Positions 1-6,180 of a stretch of 9,822 bases of DNA are shown here, piece by piece. The position numbers and the translations under genes were made by a program. Numbering within the stretch: position 1 is the stretch's first letter; the number at the start of each line of letters is the position of its first letter. The notes beneath the pieces were generated by a model that was given only the letters and a program-made list of their open reading frames with translations, searched no databases and was not told the origin of the DNA. The stretch comes from Candidatus Methylomirabilota bacterium. GTDB taxonomy: Bacteria; Methylomirabilota; Methylomirabilia; Methylomirabilales; 2-02-FULL-66-22. The stretch lies in assembly GCA_016208645.1 (NCBI GenBank), contig JACQXP010000269.1, positions 1-9,822 on the forward strand, read 5' to 3'.

Positions 1-3000
1 GCGCGACCTCCCCGGATCGCGCGGAAGCGCCGGTGCGGATCGCGCTTCGCCTCCCCTTTGGTCAGCAACAGGCGGAGACCGGCGATCCCGTCCCCCGTCA
101 CCAGGCCTCGCGTCACCAGCTCCCACAGGGCTTCCTCGATCCGGCTCTCCAGGTGGCCGGTCCCCCTGGCGATCTCGATCAGAAATGACGCGCCCCGAGT
201 CCGGAGGTGCCGGATGACCGCCCGGGCGGTTGACGAGAGGCCCGCCATCTCCTCCGGGCCGACCGCGCCCTGGCGCGGTTCCAGCAGGTGCGTCAGGTCC
301 TCCCGCAGGACCAGGCCGAGGGACGCGGATCGCGTCAGCGCCTGACGCCGCCGCGGCGCTTCCTCCTCCGGCGCGTCCTCCCGGAGGCGCAGACGCCCCC
401 AGGCCACCACCCCGGAAAGGCAGAGCTGTTCCAGGTCTGCCGGGCTGTACCTCGCAACTCTGGCCGGGAGAATATCCCGTTCCCAGGCCGGCGCCGGCAA
501 CTCCAACCCCTGGAGCTTTCCAATCACCTGGACGATCCCTTCGCGCCCATGCAATTGGCTGCCGGGATGAACGTTCTGCCAGCGGAACAGAAAGCGCAGC
601 AGGTCGGCTGCCGGCACCGCCTCGATCTCGCGTCGCAGGCGGCCAATGGTCAGCCGGTGAATCCGGGACAGCAGCCGCCGCTCACACCACTCCGTCGCCT
701 GCGCATCCATTCCCGGAGCGAACCGCCCCCGCAGGACAACACCCCCCGCCTCCAGGGCCAGCAACGCGGCATGGACGGCGCTCGGTCGCAACCCCAGCCG
801 CTCCGAAAGTGCCGGCACCGTCGTCGGTCCGATAACCTCCATCCACCCCTGAACGATCCTGCGGATCCCCTCCTCTTCCGTCAGCGCGCCGGTCGCCTCG
901 CGGACCGGTACCACCGGCGGCTCCGTCTCACACCGCACCCCGGGCAACGCCGCCCGAACCCACTCCACCCGCTCCGCCGCAACATATCCCTCTTCAAGAT
1001 ATTCCGTTCTCTCGCGGCTCTCGGCTCTCGGCTCTCGACTCTCCGCAGTCGGCTCTCGGCTCTCGTCTCTCGACTCTCGGCTCTCCCCCCTGGACCACGT
1101 GACCCGCACCGCCCTCCGGGCCCGGACCAGCCCGTCCATCCATTCTCGCCACCTTCCCAGGATCTTGACCGGCAGCAGCACGAGACTCAAGAGCGCGTCG
1201 TGCAGTTCGTCGGCATCCCGCACGTCCGGCCATGCCTGCGACGTGACCTCGTCGATGGCCGCCTGGTCCAGCGCCCCCACGCCGGCCGCCAGGTCCACGT
1301 TCACGCGGCGGAGCGACACCGCCCGGGCCCGTCGCTCTTCCAGCGGGGCGTCGTCCAGGAACGCGTACGGGTTGGCATTCAGGATCTCGTGCGACATGGG
1401 CGACGGGACAGGGGTGTCCACGGCCACCGTTCGCAGCTCCGCCCGCTCGAGGCTGCCAATGACAGCGCGCAGCCCTTCGACGTCCATGGCCTCGGAGAGG
1501 CAGTTCTCCATGGTCTCGTTGACCAGGGGGTGATCGGGCGGCGTGACCGGGCCGGGATTGTTGTCCTGGCAGGCCACCTGCTCCGGGAAGACGGCCGCCA
1601 GCAAATCGTCGGCCTGCATCCGCAGGAGCGGCATCGGGACCCGCCGGCCGCCGCGCGTGCGGAGCAGGGCCAGCGCCCGGGTCGCGTTCCAGCGCCAGCG
1701 CGTCCCGAACATGGGAGCCTGGAGGACGGCCTGGACCAGATCCTCGTCCAGGCTGCCGGAGCGGACCATGGCGAACACGCTCTCCAGCGGAAAGCTGTGC
1801 TGCTCTCCCAGCGAGATCACGATCCCGTCATCCGTGGCGGCCGCCTGGAGCTCGAAGTCGAAGGTCAGGCAAAACCGCTTTCGCAGTGCGAGCCCCCACG
1901 CCCGGGTGATCCGGGCGCCGAAGGGCGCGTGGAGGACGAGCTGCATCCCCCCCGCCTCGTCGAAAAAGCGTTCGGCCACGATCGTCTTCAGCGTCGGCAC
2001 CGTTCCCAGGACCGCGAGGGTCTCGGCCACGTACGCGACGATTTGCTCGGCGGCCGCCTGGTCCGTGCCGCATTCGGCGCAGAGCCAGGCGACGGCCGCG
2101 CGGACATCCGGCAGGCGGCTCGCCACCGCCTCGCGGACGCCGGCCACCGCCGCCGACAGCTCGATGGTCCGCCCGGGCGCCTCGCCCAGCCAGAAGGGGA
2201 TGGTCGGCGGGGCTCCCCGGGCGTCCTCGACCCGCAGCTTCCCCGACTCTACCCTCCGGATCCGCCAGGACCGGTTGCCGAGCAGGAAGATGTCACCGAT
2301 GTTGCTCTCGACGGCGAAATCCTCGTTGACCGTCCCCACGAAGGTGCCGGCCGGATCTTCGATCACCTGGTAGTCGGCCACGTCGGGGATGGCCCCGCCG
2401 CAGGTGATGGCGGTGAGTCGCCCGCCACGCCGGGCCCGCAGCCCCGCGGATGCCGCGGGGTTCACCCGGTCCCAGTGCAGATGGGCCGACCGCCGCCCCC
2501 GCCGGGTGGCCACTCCCTCCGCCAGCATCGTGAGGATCGCCTCGTATTCCCCTCGGGGCAGATCGCGAAATGGGTAGGCCCGCCGGGCCAGCCCCAGCAT
2601 TTCCTGCTCGGTCCGCTCTCCCGAGGCAACGGTGGCCACGATCTGCTGCGCCAGGATATCGCGGGGGGCCCTGGGAATCGTCACGCAATCCAGCTCGCCC
2701 GCCCGGATGGCCCGAATGGCGGCGGCGCACTGGAGCAGCTCGTCCCGGGTCCCCGGGAAGAGGATTCCCCGGGGCGTCGCCCCCAGCCAGTGCCCCGACC
2801 GGCCCACCCGCTGTAGGAGGACGGCCAGCGACCGCGGCGCCCCCAGGTGGCAAACCAGATCCACGTGGCCGATGTCGATCCCCAGCTCCAGCGACGCCGT
2901 GGCCACCACCACCTTCAGGGTTCCGGCCTTCAGTCCCTGCTCCGCCGTGAAGCGGGTCTCTCGCGAGAGGCTGCCGTGGTGGGCCGCCACCGCCTCTGTT

Positions 3001-3905
3001 CCCAGCCGCTGGGTGAGCTGGTAGGCCACGCGCTCCACCAGTTTCCGGGTGTTCACGAAGACGATGGTGGTCCGGACCCCCTTCGCGTAGCTGGCAATCC
3101 GGTCGTACACCTCCGCCCACATCGCATGGCTGGCGACCGCGCCCAAGGGCTGGTCGGGGACCTCCACCCTGAGATCCAGGTCCCGTCCCTGCCCCGTGTC
3201 CACGATGGCGCAATCCGGCATCCTGTCCGACGTCACGTTTCCCGTCCCGACCAGCAGCCGCCCGATCTCCTCGATCGGTCGCTGCGTCGCGCTCAACCCG
3301 ATCCGCTGGAGCGGCGCGCCCGCCAGGTCTTCCAGTCGCTCCAGGGAGAGGGCCAGGTGGGCGCCCCGCTTGTCGGCCGCCACGGCGTGGATCTCATCCA
3401 CGATGAGCGTCCTGGCCGACGCCAGATACCGCCGGCTGCCTTCGGCCGTCAGCAGGATATACAGCGACTCCGGCGTGGTGATCAGGATGTGCGGCGGATG
3501 CCGCCGCATGGATTCCCGGTCCTTCGCCGGGGTGTCCCCCGTCCGGACGGCAACCCGGATCTCGGGCAAGGAGGATCCCCGCTCTTCCGCCAGCCGGCGG
3601 ATGGCTCGCAGCGGCTCCCACAGGTTCTTCTGGATGTCGTTGGAAAGGGCCTTCAGGGGGGAAACGTAGACGACCGAGGTCTCGTCCCGCAGCCGGCCGT
3701 TCGCGGCAAAGCGGACCAAGCCGTCAATCGCCCACAGGAATGCCGCCAGCGTCTTCCCGGAGCCCGTGGGAGCGCACAGCAGCGCGTGCCGCCCCGCCGC
3801 GATCGCGGGCCAGCCCTGTTCCTGCGGCGGACTCGGCCGCGCGAAGGCGCCGAGGAACCACTCCCTGACGAGCGGATGGAATAGATCGAGCACCTGGGAG
3901 GTCAC
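1..3905 (-). CDS. lhr: Long Lhr-type ATP-dependent helicase (C-terminus cut by window edge)
   Basis: Superfamily 2 helicase of the Lhr family, which translocates on single-stranded nucleic acid and unwinds duplexes, probably in DNA repair. The frame is open for 1301 codons and leaves the window at base 1. Visible motifs: Walker A APTGSGKT at residues 45-52, DEIH box at 170-173, SAT at 205-207, VNTR at 284-287, and motif VI QRVGRSGH at 365-372 preceded by LGIDIGHVDLVC. The Lhr-specific region follows, with GGMQLVLHAPFG near 653-664 (DEAD/H-associated domain), then EQHSFPLESVF and DDLLAAVFPEQVACQDN. A winged-helix-rich C-terminal part starts near residue 1005, so this is the long form; about 100 residues are probably missing. 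GTG at 3905 is chosen because an in-frame TAG lies five codons upstream and the family N-terminus LFHPLVREWF begins at once. No Shine-Dalgarno is seen. It lies 23 bases behind the toxin gene, suggesting co-transcription. An Arg/Glu/Ser repeat linker occupies residues 941-965. Confidence 0.95.
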   Translation of the reverse strand, partial: MTSQVLDLFHPLVREWFLGAFARPSPPQEQGWPAIAAGRHALLCAPTGSGKTLAAFLWAIDGLVRFAANGRLRDETSVVYVSPLKALSNDIQKNLWEPLRAIRRLAEERGSSLPEIRVAVRTGDTPAKDRESMRRHPPHILITTPESLYILLTAEGSRRYLASARTLIVDEIHAVAADKRGAHLALSLERLEDLAGAPLQRIGLSATQRPIEEIGRLLVGTGNVTSDRMPDCAIVDTGQGRDLDLRVEVPDQPLGAVASHAMWAEVYDRIASYAKGVRTTIVFVNTRKLVERVAYQLTQRLGTEAVAAHHGSLSRETRFTAEQGLKAGTLKVVVATASLELGIDIGHVDLVCHLGAPRSLAVLLQRVGRSGHWLGATPRGILFPGTRDELLQCAAAIRAIRAGELDCVTIPRAPRDILAQQIVATVASGERTEQEMLGLARRAYPFRDLPRGEYEAILTMLAEGVATRRGRRSAHLHWDRVNPAASAGLRARRGGRLTAITCGGAIPDVADYQVIEDPAGTFVGTVNEDFAVESNIGDIFLLGNRSWRIRRVESGKLRVEDARGAPPTIPFWLGEAPGRTIELSAAVAGVREAVASRLPDVRAAVAWLCAECGTDQAAAEQIVAYVAETLAVLGTVPTLKTIVAERFFDEAGGMQLVLHAPFGARITRAWGLALRKRFCLTFDFELQAAATDDGIVISLGEQHSFPLESVFAMVRSGSLDEDLVQAVLQAPMFGTRWRWNATRALALLRTRGGRRVPMPLLRMQADDLLAAVFPEQVACQDNNPGPVTPPDHPLVNETMENCLSEAMDVEGLRAVIGSLERAELRTVAVDTPVPSPMSHEILNANPYAFLDDAPLEERRARAVSLRRVNVDLAAGVGALDQAAIDEVTSQAWPDVRDADELHDALLSLVLLPVKILGRWREWMDGLVRARRAVRVTWSRGESRESRDESREPTAESREPRAESRERTEYLEEGYVAAERVEWVRAALPGVRCETEPPVVPVREATGALTEEEGIRRIVQGWMEVIGPTTVPALSERLGLRPSAVHAALLALEAGGVVLRGRFAPGMDAQATEWCERRLLSRIHRLTIGRLRREIEAVPAADLLRFLFRWQNVHPGSQLHGREGIVQVIGKLQGLELPAPAWERDILPARVARYSPADLEQLCLSGVVAWGRLRLREDAPEEEAPRRRQALTRSASLGLVLREDLTHLLEPRQGAVGPEEMAGLSSTARAVIRHLRTRGASFLIEIARGTGHLESRIEEALWELVTRGLVTGDGIAGLRLLLTKGEAKRDPHRRFRAIRGGR
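1009..1085 (-). repeat. 7-bp tandem array inside lhr coding sequence
   Basis: On the plus strand the unit is CTCTCGG, with variants ending in A or T (minus strand GAGAGCC or GAGAGTC). Full 7-bp units begin at 1018, 1025, 1032, 1053, 1060, 1067 and 1074. One 14-base degenerate double unit lies at 1039-1052, a 9-base unit at 1009, and a partial copy at 1081-1085. Three units make 21 bp, so on the minus strand the array reads as the heptapeptide ESREPRA and relatives, giving a hydrophilic charged segment at residues 941-965 of Lhr. Flanking protein on both sides (RRAVRVTW before, VAAERVEWV after) is ordinary Lhr sequence, so the array sits in an inter-domain linker. Confidence 0.9.
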
Positions 3906-3928
3906 AATGGGGGGATGCTACGCGAGGA

Positions 3929-4309
3929 TCAGTCCGACGTCAACGAGTGCGACCCGGCAAGCCCCAGGTGCACACGCATGGCCGCCTCAATGGATGCGCG
4001 CAGGGTCTGATCCGCGATCACACCGACCGCCTTGACGAGTCGGCCCTTGTCGATGGTGCGGATCTGATGAGCCAGGACGAGAGATTCCTTCCGCAGCCCG
4101 CAGGAAACACGTGGCAGCCTTGCCTCGTTTGAGTACACCCGCCGACCAGGTTTCAACGAGGTCAGCGGCAGGATGGTCACCACGGGCATCAGCCGGTTGA
4201 ACGCTTCATGACTGACCACGACAACAGGGCGGGTCCCGCGTTGCTCCGAGCCTCGCACCGGGTCAAGGTGGGCAAGGTAGACCCGCCAGTGCATCGCCTC
4301 GGACGTCAT
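3929..4309 (-). CDS. MazF/PemK-family endoribonuclease toxin
   Basis: Predicted toxin of a type II toxin-antitoxin pair. The family cleaves cellular RNA, often at short specific sequences, when its antitoxin is lost. The 126 residues fit the usual 105-130. The N-terminal core shows the family signature: VYLAHLDPV (residues 10-18), GSEQRGTRPVVVVS (20-33) and VVTILPLTS (43-51). R27 and T50 align with the arginine and threonine/serine used for catalysis in MazF relatives. The ATG at 4309 is supported by GGAG six bases upstream. The start overlaps the antitoxin stop by ATGA, the usual arrangement for translational coupling. The stop lies 23 bases before the lhr start on the same strand. By hand count of sampled lines the pair is near 60-63% GC, lower than lhr, consistent with acquisition by transfer. 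The target sequence cannot be predicted. I recognise the family but not a specific named member. Confidence 0.9.
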   Translation of the reverse strand: MTSEAMHWRVYLAHLDPVRGSEQRGTRPVVVVSHEAFNRLMPVVTILPLTSLKPGRRVYSNEARLPRVSCGLRKESLVLAHQIRTIDKGRLVKAVGVIADQTLRASIEAAMRVHLGLAGSHSLTSD

Positions 4310-4569
4310 CTCAATCTCCGGGCGGTCTCAGCATCAGCGTGCTTGAAATCCTCCATGGTCGCTTTGATATCCCCAAGGAACATCTCGTCCCGGCTCGCCT
4401 CTTCCATCTCCTTTTCGAGGGGGACATGCCGTGCGTGGGCCAGCAACATTCGCAGCGCCTCATTGACGCACGCGTTGAGAGAGCGATATCCTCCCTGGCC
4501 CACGAACCGCTTCACCTCGGTCAGGATGTGGCCGTCCACCAGCACTGTCACCTTCGCTTTTCTCTCCAT
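4306..4569 (-). CDS. Ribbon-helix-helix antitoxin paired with the MazF-like toxin
   Basis: Predicted antitoxin of 87 residues, encoded directly upstream of the toxin and overlapping it by four bases (ATGA). The N-terminus KAKVTVLVDG (residues 4-13) fits the DNA-binding beta strand of a ribbon-helix-helix fold. It is followed by helix A (about 14-23), the turn GQGGYRS, and helix B (about 30-44, SLNACVNEALRMLL). The remaining 40 residues are charged and rich in Glu, Asp, Met and Lys, as expected for a flexible segment that wraps the toxin. The family usually represses its own operon through palindromic operators. The ATG at 4569 is preferred over an in-frame GTG at 4611 because GAGGTG sits four bases upstream of the ATG and the GTG extension has no recognisable fold or ribosome binding site. 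The closest family (CopG/ParD-like or a divergent MazE) cannot be decided by eye. Confidence 0.85.
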   Translation of the reverse strand: MERKAKVTVLVDGHILTEVKRFVGQGGYRSLNACVNEALRMLLAHARHVPLEKEMEEASRDEMFLGDIKATMEDFKHADAETARRLR

Positions 4570-4573
4570 GATG

Positions 4574-4579
4574 CACCTC
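4574..4579 (-). promoter_or_regulatory. Ribosome binding site that sets the antitoxin start
   Basis: GAGGTG on the minus strand lies four bases before the ATG at 4569. It supports the 87-residue antitoxin over the 101-residue version from the GTG at 4611. Confidence 0.6.
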
Positions 4580-4658
4580 AGAATGTCCCGCCATGGATGG
4601 TCCCTCGGCACTCGGGCATTCTATCCAGCCACTGTCATGTAGGCAAGCACAATATGCA

Positions 4659-4671
4659 GGTGGATTCCACC
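4659..4671. promoter_or_regulatory. Candidate operator palindrome upstream of the TA operon
   Basis: GGTGG-ATT-CCACC is a perfect 5-bp-arm palindrome about 90 bases upstream of the antitoxin start. On the minus strand it is followed immediately by TG-CATATT, which resembles a weak -10 element (4 of 6 matches), so the palindrome would lie in the promoter spacer. The -35 match is poor. Autoregulation by ribbon-helix-helix antitoxins is family knowledge; assigning this site is inference. Confidence 0.25.
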
Positions 4672-4799
4672 AGAAGAATCTGACTGAGATTTCCAGAGGA
4701 CAGTTCATGGGGCCCGAACCCGGGGCGGCACGTGATTCGCCCGCCCCAAGGGGCCTGGGTGGAATTCACTTCGGGGAGTCGAAAAAGTCCTTCGCCGCC

Positions 4800-4829
4800 T
4801 TGACACCCACCGCGTTCCTCTGGTAGCGT
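4800..4829 (+). promoter_or_regulatory. Putative sigma-70 promoter for the quinone oxidoreductase
   Basis: A perfect TTGACA at 4800-4805 is followed after 18 bases by TAGCGT (4824-4829), which keeps the key T, A and final T of a -10 box. Transcription would begin near 4836, giving a leader of about 65 bases before the ATG at 4901. The -10 is weak and the spacing one above optimal, so this is a candidate only. Confidence 0.45.
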
Positions 4830-4900
4830 CCCCAGACACTGCTTGTATCGCGACATCGCAGTTTCAAGACCAGGGGCCAGAGAGCCACAAGGGAGGATCC

Positions 4901-5866
4901 ATGAAAGCCATTCGCGTGCACGAACTGGGCGGACCGGAGGTCCTGCGGTACGAGGAGATCCCTGCGCCCACACCCGGCCCAGGGCAGGCACTCGTCAAGG
5001 TGGAGGCGATCGGGCTGAACTTCATTGACATCTATTTCCGGACCGGGCTCTACAAGACTGCCCTTCCCTTCATCCCCGGCATGGAAGCCGCGGGGACGGT
5101 CACGGCCGTCGCACCGGGCGTCACGGAGGTCCAGGTGGGAGACCGGGTCGCCTATTCGCCGGCCATAGGCGCCTATGCCGAATATGCCGTCGTGGCCGCC
5201 GAGCGGCTGGTGAAGCTCCCGAAGGGGCTCGACTCGCGGTCCGCGGCTGCCGCCATCCTCCAGGGGATGACGGCCCATTACCTGGCCTTCAGCACCTACC
5301 CGCTCAAGCCGGGCGATACGGCATTGGTCCACGCGGCAGCGGGAGGCGTCGGGTTGCTCCTGGTGCAGATCGCGAAGATGCGGGGGGCCCGGGTGTTCGG
5401 CACCGTGTCCACCCGAGAGAAGGCGGCCCTGGCCCGGGAAGCCGGCGCCGACGAGGTCATCCAGTACATGGAGCAGGACTTCGAGGCCGAGGTGATGCGC
5501 CTCACGAACGGGAAGGGCGTGAACGTTGTCTACGATTCCGTGGCGAAGACCACCTTCGACAAGAGCCTGAACTGTCTCGCCCCGCGGGGGATGCTGGCCC
5601 TCTTCGGGCAGTCCAGCGGGCCGGTGCCCCCCGTGGACCTCGCGCGCCTGGCGAAGAACGCGGTCTTTCTGACGCGGCCGGGCCTGGGACCCTACACGGC
5701 GACGCGGGCGGAGCTGCTGAAGCGGGCAGGGGACGTGTTCGGCTGGATCACAGCCGGGAAGCTGAAGGTGCATATCCACTCGACGCTGCCGCTCAAGGAC
5801 GCGGCCGAGGCGCACCGCCTGCTGGAAGGACGGAAGACCATCGGGAAGGTCCTGCTCGTTCCCTAA
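4901..5866 (+). CDS. qor: NADPH:quinone oxidoreductase, zinc-free MDR family (QorA-like)
   Basis: Medium-chain dehydrogenase/reductase of the quinone oxidoreductase branch, which uses NADPH to reduce quinones or related enones in the cytoplasm. The 321 residues match the usual 320-330. The N-terminal GroES-like domain has MKAIRVHELGGPEVL and GLNFIDIYFRTGLY (38-51), a hallmark of Qor, then PGMEAAGTV (59-67) and VGDRVAY (79-85). The catalytic-zinc Cys/His ligands of alcohol dehydrogenases are absent. LQGMTAHYL (120-128) leads into the Rossmann domain with HAAAGGVGLLLVQIAK (144-159), the nucleotide-binding glycine motif. STREKAALAREAGADEVIQY follows, where the Lys and Tyr suit an NADPH preference. 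A strong GGGAGG four bases upstream fixes the ATG. It is transcribed alone, divergent from the TA pair and convergent with the DUF255 gene. The true substrate is not evident, and crotonyl-type or zeta-crystallin-like reductase activity is possible. Confidence 0.92.
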   Translation: MKAIRVHELGGPEVLRYEEIPAPTPGPGQALVKVEAIGLNFIDIYFRTGLYKTALPFIPGMEAAGTVTAVAPGVTEVQVGDRVAYSPAIGAYAEYAVVAAERLVKLPKGLDSRSAAAAILQGMTAHYLAFSTYPLKPGDTALVHAAAGGVGLLLVQIAKMRGARVFGTVSTREKAALAREAGADEVIQYMEQDFEAEVMRLTNGKGVNVVYDSVAKTTFDKSLNCLAPRGMLALFGQSSGPVPPVDLARLAKNAVFLTRPGLGPYTATRAELLKRAGDVFGWITAGKLKVHIHSTLPLKDAAEAHRLLEGRKTIGKVLLVP

Positions 5867-5904
5867 GTACTGCCTTTCGCAAGTACAGTGACAATCATTC
5901 CTCC

Positions 5905-6015
5905 CCCCTCTCCCGGGTACCCTCTGGGTGTGGGAGAGGGCCGGGGTGAGGGTGTCATGAGAGTTTCCGTGCCGAAGACCCCCCTCACCCTAACCCTTAC
6001 ACACAGGGAAGAGGG
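5905..6015. repeat. Compound palindromic intergenic repeat (REP/MITE-like)
   Basis: Two nested or adjacent inverted repeats lie behind the oxidoreductase. CCCTCTCCC (5906-5914) pairs with GGGAGAGGG (5932-5940). GGGTGAGGG (5944-5952) pairs with CCCTCACCC (5982-5990), across 29 bases. The downstream part CCCTTACACACAGGGAAGAGGG looks like a decayed copy of the first hairpin. I recall similar CCCTCACCC-type elements scattered through many high-GC genomes. There is no transposase and no clear target duplication. It could serve as a transcription barrier between the convergent genes, although no T-tract follows. Confidence 0.75.
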
Positions 6016-6097
6016 GATCGAGGAGTTTGCGTCGGCACAATACGTCACCGTAATTGCGGCCAGAAGCACTAAGGCAACTTCGTCGGGACGGAACAAT

Positions 6098-6180
6098 TTC
6101 GAATGTCGAACATTCGAATTGCGAATGTCGAATGAAGGCCGTTCGTCATTCGAAATTCGTTGTTCGATATTCGACATTCC
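6098..6180. repeat. ATTCGA-rich inverted repeat overlapping the DUF255 stop
   Basis: Short units of the form GAATGTCGA, TTCGAAT and their complements are packed into about 80 bases with overall dyad symmetry. Outer arms GAATGTCGAA (6101-6110) and TTCGACATTC (6170-6179) match over 10 bases. Inner arms TCGAATGA (6128-6135) and TCATTCGA (6146-6153) match over 8 bases around a 10-base loop. It is AT-richer than its surroundings. The minus-strand DUF255 frame reads into its right half and stops there at 6146-6148. Translated repeats of this sort (SNIEYRTSNFE-like peptides) recur as spurious tails or ORFs in some environmental genomes, from memory. Confidence 0.85.

Larger units (their letters stand above)
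4570..4900. other. Divergent intergenic region between TA pair and quinone oxidoreductase
   Basis: These 331 bases separate two divergently transcribed units and hold no convincing gene. Seen here: a short palindrome at 4659-4671 on the TA side; a GGGGCGG/CCGCCCC inverted repeat with perfect 7-bp arms at 4722-4728 and 4741-4747 and a 12-base loop; a promoter-like pair at 4800-4829; and the oxidoreductase ribosome binding site at 4891-4896. Short open frames on both strands lack homology signals and ribosome binding sites. Confidence 0.7.

Noticed and set aside
1009..1085. Possible CRISPR array
   Set aside because: Units are 7 bp and contiguous, with no spacers and no cas genes nearby. It is a simple tandem repeat in a coding frame.
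2442..2460. CCCCGCGG-ATG-CCGCGGGG perfect hairpin inside lhr
   Set aside because: It lies within conserved coding sequence (NPAASAGL). Alternating GC-rich codons make such stems likely by chance, and no regulatory role is suggested by its position.
288..2816. 842-codon open frame on the plus strand
   Set aside because: It is antisense to lhr, full of Pro/Arg/His low-complexity sequence and lacks any motif. The opposite strand has an unbroken family-typical helicase.
2293..3213. 306-codon minus-strand frame rich in Gly, Pro and Arg
   Set aside because: It is a shifted frame of the lhr gene. The lhr frame through the same bases carries helicase motifs IV-VI.
4570..4611. 14-residue N-terminal extension of the antitoxin from a GTG at 4611
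   Set aside because: The ATG at 4569 has a good GAGGTG ribosome binding site and begins just before the ribbon-helix-helix strand.
4766..5815. 349-codon minus-strand frame
   Set aside because: Antisense shadow of the quinone oxidoreductase, with no ribosome binding site and no recognisable domain.
5906..5940. Rho-independent terminator for the oxidoreductase
   Set aside because: The stem is good but there is no T-tract on either strand. It fits better as part of the dispersed palindromic element.
5863..6177. 104-codon minus-strand frame beginning MSNIEQRISNDERPSF, and a 139-codon plus-strand frame at 5888-6307
   Set aside because: Both consist largely of translated repeat elements (SNIEQR.., PSPRPSPTP.., LTLTLTHREE), a common source of false hypothetical proteins.
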